Below, one piece after another: positions 31,206 through 41,674 of a DNA stretch of 64,000 bases; the first letter of the stretch is position 1, and each line of letters opens with the position of its first letter. Below the pieces are notes generated by a model. It was given only the letters and a program-made list of their open reading frames with translations, had not been told where the DNA came from and did not search any database. The stretch is from Odontocerum albicorne. Taxonomy: Eukaryota; Arthropoda; Insecta; Trichoptera; Odontoceridae. A program made the position numbers and the translations under genes. Location: positions 16,321,064-16,385,063 of the forward strand of contig OX463841.1 in assembly GCA_949825065.1 (NCBI GenBank), written 5' to 3'.

Positions 31206-31634
31206 TATTTTTTTAATGATAACATGTTAAACGTAATGTATCACATCTTAAAAAAAATGCTGAAGTTTGCATTTTCTGCAAACTTCTTGAATCTGCACTG
31301 CTTAAGTGCAATTCAGAAATGATTACTATCTCACGGCTAACTAGGTTCAACCTCGGGTCAAAGAGATAAGTTTTGCTTAGTGCCAACAGCGGTTCAAAGA
31401 GGGAAGTTCAGCAAATGGGCAGAATGAAAATAATGGAACCGGTTCAAACTTGAGTCGAATATATGGAATTCCCCAAGTGTTAAGTGCTAATTATAGTTTA
31501 AGATATTTAATCTGTTGGGTCAAGTATTAAAAATACCGCCTAGTAGCTGGCCAAGAGTTGCACTTCTTATCGTCCACTCAGGGCTTGATAAATAAGGACA
31601 CCCATTTTAGGTCATCCATCGGTGTTATAACATA
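31206..31634. other. Spacer
   Basis: A ggttcaa phrase recurs three times between 31340 and 31450. No gene. Confidence 0.35.
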
Positions 31635-31948
31635 CACTACACTACACCTAAAGCCGAATTTGTTACTCTTCTTTTATGTTATGACATATGGTAAGATCTT
31701 TAAAAGTTTATTTGTAATTTGATTTCTCTAGATAAATTTTCTGTGGTTTTCTTACCAAATATGCTTTTCTAAACATATACAGTGACGGAAAAGTACCTTA
31801 CCTAATGGCCGCAACCATTGCCTTCCTATCCTTACCTCAACTTGTTTTTTTTTGTAATATTTAATTTATAATAATTGGTCAGTAGGTTCCTATCCCGAAT
31901 ACTGCTTTCTAAACGACGCTATATAAACTGTGCTTTTATTATTATTAG
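31635..31948 (+). mobile_element. LINE-G 3' UTR
   Basis: Full-length version of the same 3' region as 946-1260. It runs from taaagccgaatttgttact to ctaaacgacgctatataaac and then attattatt. Confidence 0.6.
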
Positions 31949-32866
31949 GAAATCCATAGTCTTTACTTGACTTGGATGGATTTGGAATGATGGAACCGTT
32001 TTGTTAAATCTATGTGTTCCTGGCGGAACGGAGAAGTACTTAAATAGTCACAATTGTAATATGCCCCTAAGGTGTGATTAACTGGTACAATTAACAATTT
32101 ATTAACATGGTCCTCTTTGTTCGATAGACAGGCAAACAAACATATGTGGTCGATGACAGAATGACTTCCCATCTGGCGCCATAAATAAATATCATTATTT
32201 CCAATCTATATACCTTTGCCTTCATGCTTGAGTCCATAATGCTAGCTCTTTTTCTTTATATAAGTGCATACAGAACCTTACCTCTATATTACCAATTATC
32301 TACCCTTATCGTATTGTAAAAATCTATTGAATTAATCTTATTTTCCCAAACTCAAGCAACTGCGTAATTTTTGCTTAGCAAAAACTTGAAGGTTCTGTAA
32401 AAAATCACGCCAAACTCTTGGATGTCTTCCTCCATACCATTTATCCATTTTATCTTTGGACATCCTTTTCCCTTCAGGACATGAATTCAAAGATAATTTA
32501 ACATAAAATAGTTGAATCAACTGGATAAACTTATTTCTATAATTTTCTTTTCAACCATCTGGTGTTTTGCGGTTAGAAATTTATCTAGGAGTGTTTTTCT
32601 CACACATTCGTTCAGTTTAATTGGCCATAAAATGTATTACCTCGATCCCCTGGTAAGCGTAAGCGTAAGCGGCCACGGAAAATATGCTCTTAATAGCTAG
32701 AATGACGCGATGTGTAGATTGGATGTGTGCAGATAGACTAGACTATACGGGTACCATGGCTTAGTTTGACGGGTGTCAGCTCGTTACTAGATGTCTCTAT
32801 ACTACGAAATGACGGTGCAAAATGAGTGCTGCAAGTAAATATTCAAATAGTTTTTCCCAACCATAT
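31949..32866. other. Spacer, two unrecognised short frames
   Basis: Minus frames at 31963-32172 and 32338-32520 have fairly normal composition (for example W-Y-G-G-R-H-P-R-V-W-R-D-F-L-Q-N) but no start context, splice sites or known motif. They may be relics of DNA transposon proteins. Confidence 0.3.
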
Positions 32867-33256
32867 GGTCGGACTAGATACTCTGTCTTGTTACTAAATA
32901 ATACTGAAGGAATAAGTGTTGTTACCTATTTGGTCGGACTAGATACTCTGTCTTGTTACTAAATAATACTGAAGGAATAAGTGTTGTTACCTATTTGGTC
33001 GGACTAGATACTCTGTTTTGTTACTAAATAATTCTGAAAGAATAAGTGTTGTTACCTATTTGGTCGGACTAGATACTCTGTCTTGTTACTAAATAATACT
33101 GAAGGAATAAGTATTGTTACCTATTTGGTCGGACTTGATACTCTGTCTTGTTACTAAATAATACTGAATGAATAAGTGTTGTTACCTATTTGGTCGGACT
33201 AGATACTCTGTCTTGTTACTAAATAATACTGAAGGAATATGTGATGTTTGTTACCT
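32867..33256. repeat. Satellite, 65 bp x 6
   Basis: The unit starts ggtcggactagatactctgt and ends gttacctattt. The period is exactly 65 for five steps. Part of the last unit is duplicated beyond the LINE-E insertion at 34081. Confidence 0.9.
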
Positions 33257-33516
33257 ATTTGTAAAGCTTCTGCGTGCATTTTAAAAGTAATGCAATTTAA
33301 AATCATGCAAAAAATTGAGTTCACTAGCACCGTTTAGTGGCTTTAGTTACACCAACGATGTTTTGAAGGTCTCTAGAGGAAATCTATTCCATGTGATAGT
33401 TTAGCCAGTTCAAAAATGCAATAAGCTCCATGTGTGTTCAATTTAACGTTAAAAATCAGCGTACCACACCTAACAAGCCACACAATTCTGTCCCAGACCA
33501 TTTAAATCTTTAATTA
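33207..33516. repeat. Direct repeat flanking a LINE-E insertion, left copy
   Basis: About 310 bp beginning inside the last satellite unit and ending atttaaatctttaatt. It matches 34081-34404 at roughly 93% by eye, with small indels near the right end. Confidence 0.8.
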
Positions 33517-34080
33517 ATTAATTTATTTTATTTATTTATTTAACACTTTTATTGCAAATATAATCTGGCGGGTTTATTGCCAGGCGGCAATCTCTTCCAA
33601 CCAACCAGACAAAAGTAAATGAAGCAAGTTATGTGGTCGCATAAATTATTCAAATGACTATCCATCCCCACGAAATCCATAAACACATACGTGAGCATAT
33701 ACCCACGAACCCCACAAAGACGTACAATCACCCGAACATTCTTTTCATATAAAGTGAGATATCATCAATCAAAAGGAAAGGAAGAGATGGTGGAGAAGAA
33801 AGGTAAAGAAAAATCAGAAATGAAACACGTTTATTTTACTCACTAAAATCAAGAGTTTTTTCAGTTGTTTCTTAAAGCATGCCAAGGACGGAGCGAGTCT
33901 TATATCGTAACTGATTCCAGAGTCTCACTGCATGGACAGTAAAGGACGACGTAAAAAAAAAAGAAGAGCGGTGAACTGGAAAGGCCAATAGACAATCTCC
34001 GTTTGAACGTAGCGCTAATCCATGATTGGATTAGCGCTACGCTCAAACAGAGATTGTCTGTTGGCCTTTTCAGTAGTTCC
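33517..34080 (-). mobile_element. LINE-E 3' end with inverted 5' segment
   Basis: From the left: an (aaat)n tail reversed, the shared gattgccgcctggcaata-type end, the 3' UTR and the coding end of LINE-E, all on the minus strand to about 34022. From 34023 a roughly 55-bp piece of the same coding region reappears on the plus strand (gcgctacgctcaaacagag), forming a foldback. This is the arrangement expected from twin-primed LINE insertion. Confidence 0.75.
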
Positions 34081-34404
34081 ACTGTCTTGTTACTAAATAA
34101 TACTGAATGAATAAGTGTTGTTTGTTACCTATTTGGAAAGATACTGCATGCATTTTAAAAGTAATGCAATTTAGAATCATGCAAACAATTGAGTTCACTA
34201 GCACCGTTTAGTGACTTTAGTTACACCAACGATGTTTTGAAGGTCTCTAGAGGAAATCTATTCCATGTGATAAGTTAGCCGGTTCAAAAATGCAATAAGG
34301 TCCATGTGTGTTCAATTTAACGTTTAAAATCAGCGTACCACACCTAACAAGCCACACAATTATGTGACATAACATGGTACCAGACAGATCATTTAAATCT
34401 TTAA
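34081..34404. repeat. Direct repeat flanking a LINE-E insertion, right copy
   Basis: Pairs with 33207-33516. Begins actgtcttgttactaaataa and ends atttaaatctttaatt. It differs by scattered substitutions and a roughly 10-bp insertion near 34365. Confidence 0.8.
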
Positions 34405-34839
34405 TTGTATGTACTCAAAAATATAGGAATTACTGTTAAACTTTGATTGACATCGAAAATGTCCTGACTTGTTGTTTTAGGAGTAAATGTCAACTGTCTT
34501 TCAAAGTTCACTTTATGTGTTAGTGCTTGATAGTTTGTCGACAGATTCAGAATATTACAGTTTTTCTGCTTTAAAATGAAACAGATTAAAAAGTTCAACG
34601 TGAAAATTGATTATGACCGAAACTTTGAGCTTTGTTAGTTTGCCTAGACCCCAAAAGTTGACTCGGAACCGCATCTGGTCCGTTGACATACAGGCCTGTA
34701 AACATTTACTTTTAACCCGTGTTAACCCATGCAGTGACGGTACGTGGGTACAAAAGATAACTTATCTAGACTAATAAACGAAAAAATATCCCGTGGTTTT
34801 TAATGTAGTAATTATTTATTTATTTAGACAATTGATTGT
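34405..34839. other. Spacer
   Basis: No gene or family recognised. Confidence 0.4.
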
Positions 34840-34912
34840 AAAATATACAAATGGCTAGTTGATTACCATATGGTACGTAATCTCTTCCAATGAAACAGAC
34901 AATAATTACACA
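34840..34912 (-). mobile_element. SINE1 tail, reverse
   Basis: ggctagttgattaccatatg followed by taatctcttccaatgaaaca is the reverse of the SINE1/LINE-E terminal block. Confidence 0.5.
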
Positions 34913-34956
34913 GATTAGTGCCAATTGCTGGATGATGTCACAAAAGAAAAAAATAT

Positions 34957-35193
34957 TGTATATTGTAATTTATTTTTATCAAATACTGTTTATTCCACTT
35001 TTTTGTAACGGTATAACCCTACCGGTTTCAAGACTTTCACCTCATCTTCAGGGGAACACAAACAAGACCCCTGAAGATGAGGTGAAAACCTTGAAACCGG
35101 TAGGGTTATACCGTTACAAAAAAGTGGAATAAACAGTGTTTGATAAAAATAAATTTCAATATCTTTAAACCTCCACAACGTTAATGCCTTAAC
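34957..35193. mobile_element. Foldback element F1, copy with long right arm
   Basis: Same arms as 21162-21412, but here the additional outer segment (cctccacaacgttaatgcct) is on the right arm. Arms meet at ggggaacacaaacaagaccc. Overlapping frames on both strands are simply the inverted arms. Confidence 0.75.
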
Positions 35194-35660
35194 TATAAAC
35201 AACAGAAAAAAATATATATTTATATGTATTTATTTTGTAATATTTTAAATATATCAATAATAGTGGGACCAAATACTGAGTAAGATTGCCCTTGCGAATA
35301 TTTTGCTCTCTAAACGACTGTATATAACTGGTAAATTGCAAAAAAGTAATAGGGTAATATTTAAATAAATTTCATGTTTTATTTCTATCCGCGAATCAGT
35401 TAATAGTTTAAAGCACACTCAATAAAACCAATTACATCGAGATCTCCTGTTTATCTGATCTGACCTTTCTTTGAGCTTCGTCAAAATAAACAGTTCAAGA
35501 TTTATTACCTCAAGAAGTAGTCGAAGGAGTTATTGCTTCAATAGTCACTAGGCAAGGAGTAATAAAACAATTATGCACTACAAGCGATGCCTTGGTCGCT
35601 GTAACCACTACACGTGTTCTTGATAACATGTTTTACAACTGTAATAGTTGTCGATTATTA
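35194..35660. other. Spacer containing a LINE-G tail
   Basis: 35255-35330 (tagtgggaccaaatactgag, ctctctaaacgactgtatat) is a short LINE-G tail. The rest shows nothing. Confidence 0.4.
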
Positions 35661-36085
35661 ATTCATACAAAAACCATCACACCGTCTACCTGTCGGGATA
35701 GGCAGAGAGGTGAGAGCATATGTAACTTATCTTACAGCTCCTACGATTTCTTTACTTTTATATTATCTTTCAAAATATAATTATCTTGATCCAATCATAC
35801 ATTTCTTGGTATTCCTCTACCACGCCTTCCACTCATTTGCACTGTATATTTGTATTTTAAGTATTTCTTTATTTATTCGTTCTACATGCCCAAACCATAA
35901 CAAAATGCTCTTCTTCATCTTACTCAACACATCAGCCTTATGCTCACATTCATCCCTTATCACTTCATTCCGTATTCTGTCATACATTGTCACTTCATGT
36001 ATTCTTCTCAGTGCACACATTTTTACAGCATTTATTCGGTTCCTTTCAATATTTTTCCAAGTCAACGTTGTCGACTTTTTTTAAT
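35660..36085 (-). mobile_element. LINE-A 3' end, best-preserved coding tail
   Basis: The minus strand is open for 82 codons (36065 down to 35817). It shows the family order: I-N-A-V-K-M-C-A-L-R-R, T-M-Y-D-R-I-R-N-E-V-I-R-D, K-A-D-V-L-S-K-M-K-K-S, and W-F-G-H-V-E-R-I-N. It ends in a frameshift before the basic G-R-P-R-K stretch. The 3' UTR follows to about 35660 (accatcacaccgtctacctg). The conserved order resembles the C terminus of RTE-like ORF2. Confidence 0.7.
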
Positions 36086-36224
36086 TTTTATAATAGGCAA
36101 TCTACACAAACCAGGATGATTTGTGCCATCAAATCTTGATAATTTAAAGTTTCAACTGATTTAGTTTAAAAAAAATAACAATCGATCTACTCGTATATGT
36201 GGAAAAGTTCGACGAAGAAAGAAG

Positions 36225-36440
36225 AAACGCAACATTCATTGGACGCGGTAAAGATATGTCTTTAAGTAAATCTCACAAATGACAACTGAAAAATACATGG
36301 TGCATAGTTTCATCACCCAGATCACACTCGCAACCGGGATTCCCCACAATACCCATTCTTTTATGGTGACTAGCCATCAAACATTCACTGCAAAAGACAC
36401 ATGACAGACACTTCCATCTTGTTCATTCGTATTATATTAA
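36225..36440 (-). mobile_element. LINE C-terminal zinc-knuckle fragment
   Basis: The minus strand reads C-L-S-C-V-F-C, then G-C-E-C-D-L-G-D-E-T-M-H-H-V-F-F-S-C. The C-x-C...E-T-x-x-H-x-x-x-x-C arrangement is the putative zinc-binding motif at the end of R1/Jockey/I-type LINE ORF2. Very short and isolated. Confidence 0.45.
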
Positions 36441-36504
36441 ACTATGGTTTCAAAGGGATAATAGATTGAATTGATTTATGTCTAGAGCAGATAGCTAGTG
36501 TTAT

Positions 36505-36945
36505 CGATTATCAATCTATTTATTTATTTATTTATTTAACACTTTAATTGCAAATGCAATCTGACGGGTGTATTGCCAGGCGGAAATCTCTTCCAACCAA
36601 CCGGACAAAATTAAATGAAGCAAGTTACGTGGTCGCATAAATCATTCCAATGACTATCCATCCCCACGAAATCCATAAACACATACTTGAGCATATATAT
36701 TAATATATACCCACGAACACATACTTGAGCATATATTTAATATATACCCACGAACATATACGTGATCATATATATTAATATATACCCACGAACCCCACAA
36801 AGACGGACAATCACCTGAACATTATTTTTCATATAAAGTGAGATATCATCAATCAAAAGGAAAGGAAGGGATGGTGGAGAGGAAAAGAAAAGAAAAATCA
36901 GGAATGAAGAACGTTATTTTACTGACTAGATATTAAGAGTATATA
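36505..36945 (-). mobile_element. LINE-E 3' end, reverse, with internal triplication
   Basis: Reversed (atttatttattt) tail, terminal block, and 3' UTR to about 36945. Between 36672 and 36795 the segment cgaacacatacttgagcata plus an AT-rich loop is present three times, whereas other copies have one. The extra copies carry tatatattaatatata inserts. Confidence 0.75.
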
Positions 36946-38015
36946 CCATATATAAATTGTGCATTTTTTTTCAAGAACGTGGGCCAGTATTATTGTCGAT
37001 TCACGTGCGATGAAGGGGAGGAGAGGTTAGATTTTTTAAATTAAAAAAATCGTTCATTTTAAAACAAGTAGAAAATATGACAGTAATCCTGAAAGTGTTG
37101 TGAAAAAAGGCACCTTATTTTGAGGGCAAGTTAACAAATAGGTTTCCCAGGCGCCAAAATATCTCGTTTAGTCTCTGGTTAGTTGGCATGTATAGTATAA
37201 TGTCTGTAGTGCCTTTTGAACTTTTTTCAATATTAGAATCAACGGTACCTAAACTTGTCCGCCAACGTTGATCCATATGTCAAACAATATATTTTTGAAT
37301 ATGTCCTAACATATTAACCAATTTGTAACATATCAGCCCATTCGCTATAATGGAAACAACTCCTACATACAATTGATCATGAATAATTTATTTCATAATC
37401 TAATTTATTTACAATGTTTCAATTTCTAGAAATGAATTGTGGACATTAACGGTACAATAAAAACCGTATTTTTTAAATATTGTACGATTATCCCGTGCCA
37501 TGCATGGTTTGACGTTTCTGAACTAATATAATGTATTAAGTTATATTCTTAGACGTGCGACTCCTACAAACATAATTTATATCAGTTTATATAATAAGTA
37601 ACCGCATTAAACACAACAATATCACCCCGACACATCAACTGACAGCTGAATGTCAAACCTATAAAAGCTTCACTCGCGACTATTATTTTATCAACACTGC
37701 ATCAAGACGTGTATAAAAATAAGCTATTTAAATTAAATAACTGAATTGTTTCAGTGCATGCATTTTGTTTGCAACAGTTTTCTTTTCGTATGGTATATTT
37801 TCCCTTCAATATATCCGAATCGGTGTTTCGGATACATTGAATAGTGTGACTGGGAGGCAATATTATCTTCGGCCCCAGTAAATTCATCTAGGGGTCAAGA
37901 ACCTCTGGAGTAGGCACAGAACTCTTGATTCGTCATTGAAAGTGTTGGCAATACTACCGCTCGGCGCATGCAAATATTATTACTCTTTTAACTGACTTTC
38001 GCCCTTTTTTTTTTG
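36946..38015. other. Spacer, no gene confirmed
   Basis: 37860-37980 is less AT-rich (ggggtcaagaacctctggag, ctaccgctcggcgcatgc) but has no splice-supported frame. Confidence 0.35.
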
Positions 38016-38019
38016 GTAC

Positions 38020-38092
38020 AATCGGGAATCGAAGCTGAAACCCCCGAGTGGAAGTTAAGGATTTTACCACTAGATAACAGAAATCGTTATAC
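38020..38092 (-). mobile_element. tRNA-like SINE head remnant
   Basis: On the minus strand: gttatctagtggtaaaatcc, then cttcgattcccgatt. Box A-like and box B-like words have normal spacing but the acceptor stem does not fold, so I take it as a SINE1-type head rather than a tRNA gene. Confidence 0.4.
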
Positions 38093-38097
38093 TCGAA

Positions 38098-38377
38098 AAG
38101 TGAATAAAATACGACGTATGTTACTAAAAATCAGAACTATCTAAATTTTTCGTAAGTGAATAAAATACGACGTATGTTACGACAAATCAGTACTGTCTAA
38201 ATTTTTCTTAAGTGAATAAAATACGACGTATGTTACGACAAATCAGAACTATCTAAATTTTTCGTAAGGGAATAAAATACGACGTATGTTACGACAAATC
38301 AGAACTACCTAAATTTTTCGTAAGTGAATAAAATACGACGTCTGTTACGACAAATCAGAAATATCTAAATTATTATC
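38098..38377. repeat. Minisatellite, 56 bp x 5
   Basis: The unit starts aagtgaataaaatacgacgt and ends ctaaatttttcgt. Exact 56-bp steps. Confidence 0.9.
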
Positions 38378-38434
38378 GAAAATAATGTGCTTTAGGTACG
38401 TATGTTTTTACATTATTTTTCACTTTCATTCAGA

Positions 38435-38795
38435 TAAACTTCAGAGCGTTCTGAATATATCTTGGTGGTTATTATTATGATTTTTAAAAAGCTTTGATAT
38501 TCTTACTGTATATGTAGTATTTAAAATTATTTTTTTTCAAAACTATGAAATATCGGTGTATTCAGATTTTAAGACTCAAATTCGCAGTTCGACTTTAATA
38601 CTAACCACTACTTTCTAACTTTAAAATTTCGTGATTGTATATTCAGAGTCGGAACGGAACTCTGATGAAAGCTACGGCAAAAGTATTTATTACAATGTAC
38701 GGTCTTATATCGATCATTTTAAATTGTTGAAATAGTAATACTTAAATAAGAATTTTAAGTGATCATGAATATAATATCAACTTGTTACAAAAATA
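38435..38795 (+). repeat. Dispersed repeat K, copy 1
   Basis: The stretch 38560-38795 (ttcgactttaatactaacca, gaaagctacggcaaaagtat, gtacggtcttatatcgatca) matches 42955-43195 in reverse orientation. Both copies lie beside a minisatellite. No coding seen. Confidence 0.6.
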
Positions 38796-39247
38796 TTACG
38801 TGTTAACATAAGTTGTGTTCGTTTTTTTTTCAAATTTAAAAATAAGCACCAAAAGTAAAACTAAATGGTAAATGTTATACGTCATTCGATAGAAATTTTT
38901 TTGCTCTACAAGATCTTCACCGTACAATTCGACAAAAACCATCGACGAGCTAGCCTTTCATTCATAGCATTTTCACCGTACACCTCGCAAATATCGCGAG
39001 CAGCTTTATTCCCTCGAAGAAACGCGAACAGAAGGTGTCGAAAATGCTCACTTTCGTCTACTTGACATACCATTTTGAAGGCTTGTAATCAAATAAAATA
39101 ATAAATGTAACGTAAAAGCAAACGCAATATCGTGTAGAGCAGAAAATTATCTTTCGAATGACGTATAACATTTACCATTTTGTTTTACTTTTCGTGCTCA
39201 TTTTTAAATTTGAAAAAAAACGGACGCAACTTATGTTAACGCCCAAT
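38796..39247. mobile_element. Palindromic mariner derivative, two 5' ends
   Basis: The left arm (38803-38915) is the mariner 5' UTR seen at 6671. The right arm (38921-39240, reversed) is the same 5' UTR plus the start of the transposase gene. Outer ends are gtgttaacataagttgtg and the inverse. The minus-strand frame from 39073 keeps about 47 transposase codons with no stop (Glu where the 6.8-kb copy has TAA). The 3' terminus is absent. The two 5' ends can act as inverted repeats. Confidence 0.75.
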
Positions 39248-39682
39248 AATAAACGTTGACCAGAAAACTTTACGTAGAAGTTTGATAGATTATATTGTAG
39301 ATTACGAGAAATCTCACAAAAACTCAAATCTCAATATACGAGTAGATCGATTTTATGGCGAGTACTCGTATAAACCCAACTTCAGAGCGATAAAATAAAG
39401 CTTGCATTCGTGTCCGCAATACATAATATTTTGTTCTATATCTTTATTTTCATTGGTTAATTGTAAAAAAATGGACTTTTTTTAAGGTCAACATTGAATG
39501 AAATACGTGAATGAAATAAATAAATATTAACACTTGCTCTACATTTTTTTACTTGTTTCTCAATTCACAAAAGCATTACACAATATGGTGGACATCCACA
39601 TGATCCAACTCACTAGGAAATAACCTGTATTAATTTAGGCAATCAGTTTAACTATTTATGTAAGTCTCTCTCTCTTCCTTGG
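39248..39682. other. AT-rich spacer
   Basis: Contains two TACGAGTA/TACTCGTA sites 26 bp apart (39337, 39363). No gene. Confidence 0.4.
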
Positions 39683-40110
39683 CATTATTATTCCCACATG
39701 GTGGTGGGGTCTGCCCTTCCAATCATTCACCGCCTCTTCCACCGATCCTGTGCATCTTCCGGAACGATATCGGCGTCCCTCATGTCCCGCCCAACCACCT
39801 CGCGCCACCCGCGCTTGGGTCTTCCTCGGGACCTCTTACCAGGGACATTAAGTGTCTGCGCCCCTTTCCTATATACTCTGGCGGTCTTCTGAATCTCTTG
39901 AATCTTGTTAGATATGTCGCGTACACCTAGACTCCCACGGAAGTAGGAGTTTCGGGTCCTTTCAAGCCTTGTGACACCACACATCCATCTCAACATGTTC
40001 ATCTCAGCTGTATGTACGGCACGGACGTGCCTTAGGGAGGTATTCCAGGTTTCTGAGCCATATGTGAGCACAAGCTGAATGACACTCTTGTAAACTAGCC
40101 CCTATCTATG
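39683..40110 (-). mobile_element. LINE-D (RTE-like) coding tail
   Basis: A 114-codon minus frame reads L-T-Y-G-S-E-T-W-N, then A-E-M-N-M-L-R-W-M-C-G-V-T-R, G-S-L-G-V-R-D-I-S, and R-G-R-P-K-R-G-W-R-E-V-V. This block order is the C-terminal end of RTE-type ORF2. The usual G-H-V core is missing between the I-S-x-K-I-Q and A-Q-T-L-N-V-P-G blocks, so a short segment is deleted or altered. GC-richer than its surroundings. Confidence 0.7.
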
Positions 40111-40261
40111 TAAGTGATGGTAAATAAACGAGCTATGTACTTGGAAAATGGCACGGATTTTTTAATTGTTTCGAGTAGCATACCCATCCCTTACCCTTGA
40201 ACACGCCCTATTATTTAAAATTTAGGTGTATTGTATTACACTTTTTTGTATTCAGTACAAT

Positions 40262-41018
40262 CTAGTTTTTTGCCATGTGGAAATCTCTTCCGGCCAACCA
40301 GATGTTAACCCTTCCTGTCATGTGATGTGTAACTAGTGCACATTTGCTTCTAAAAACTTTAATATCTCTATAAATATAATAAATACAGGGTTCAGATTTT
40401 AGATATTCCTCCGTAATACATTTACGCATTGAATGAAAAAATAATATTAATAATAATTAGCACTTATCGTTCAAATTAGAGATATTTTGTGAAAATCCGG
40501 AATAAATTCCCCAATGCAATCAAACGTGTGTGACGTAGGTATATTCATTCTAAAAAAATCGCTATGGGTGAGGAAGCGACGCTATAAACGTCTCACTCTC
40601 ACTCTACTTCGTTATATGGGAACGCAAGAAATAGAATCTCAGTTCGCTCGCTTCTCTCGCTTAGTAGCCAGCGGGCTTTCGTTCGAGGTGGTCGCTTCGC
40701 CCGTTTTGTGAACGTTTTTTGATGTTTTTTTTTTCATGTTTTCAGCAATTAAATTTCAAATTTTATCACTTTTGACTTCAAATTTAATTAATTTAAGCGA
40801 TTGGCTATGAATAGTCTTATTTTCCGATTTTAAATCGCTCATTTTTACATATGTATTGATGTGTATTGAATACACATCACCGGAACGGACGGTTTTTTAT
40901 AGCACAGGAAAGGAAAGGTTAAAGGAGCTTTAAATGAAAACCGGACTAGTATCCTTATAAAAAATCTGGGTTTTAAGACAGACGTCTTACCAACTACTCC
41001 ACAGAGTGACACGGTAAA
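40262..41018 (-). mobile_element. SINE1, reverse, split by a piggyBac-like MITE
   Basis: 40262-40304 is the SINE1 tail (gccatgtggaaatctcttcc) and 40923-41018 is its body and head (aaaaccggactag, aatctgggtt, gacgtcttaccaactactcc). They are contiguous in SINE1 order once 40305-40922 is removed. Confidence 0.7.
40305..40922. mobile_element. piggyBac-like MITE, family 2, copy 2
   Basis: Same ends and interior as 18775-19374, bounded by TTAA at 40305-40308 and 40919-40922. The element length includes one TTAA target copy at each end. Inserted at a TTAA in SINE1. Confidence 0.8.
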
Positions 41019-41559
41019 ATTTGTTATTTTTCTTCACTAAATTCTAGTTAACGATCGTACATACGGATTAAAAATTGTGAAAAAAACAATAGCTGGTTGT
41101 TTGGAAGAAATTAATAGGAAATCCACCAGATGTTTACACTTGACAGAGTTAAAACCAATAAATTTTGCGTCCTTATGCATTTCGTATTATACGACCCCAT
41201 CTGTTTTATCGATCTTTAGAACGAGTAAAAGAATTTAATAGTTTTTACCTCGTCATCCTCCCAACTCCCGCCCAGTTCTGTTTTGAACTCCGCTCTGTAG
41301 TACTGTAATGTGTCGCTCACACCAGTCTCCCATCGGGCTGGCTGACACGAGCTAATGGCTTCCGACTGCTGGTAATGGGAAACTTCTATTTTGGGCATAG
41401 TACGAACAACATCATCATAACACCGCATGCCTCAGGGAGATGCTCAACCTGCTAACGCTACATACTATACTCGTATGTTCAACCATAATTTTGATTGGGT
41501 TAAAATGCCATATTGAAATATTACATAGGCCCGAATTCATAATCTGATCTTAACGCTAA
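41019..41559. other. Spacer with a mildly coding-like patch
   Basis: A 70-codon minus frame at 41216-41428 (Q-Q-S-E-A-I-S-S-C-Q-P-A-R-W) lies in GC-richer DNA. No splice pair or family was recognised. Confidence 0.3.
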
Positions 41560-41674
41560 CTACTAAATCTTAACTATTTTTTTTCAAAGTTCAATTTCGT
41601 AAAAAAAGCTCTAGTTAGTATTTTTTTCTTTCATTCCGAGTCAAGAGTGCATTCGACGAGAGTTCGCTCTCTAA

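Noticed and set aside
32867..33256. CRISPR-like regular repeats here and in other arrays
   Set aside because: Units are contiguous without spacers, and the DNA is clearly animal nuclear sequence. These are satellites.
34890..35202. Opposing 70- and 80-codon frames with similar residues
   Set aside because: They are the two inverted arms of foldback F1 read on opposite strands.
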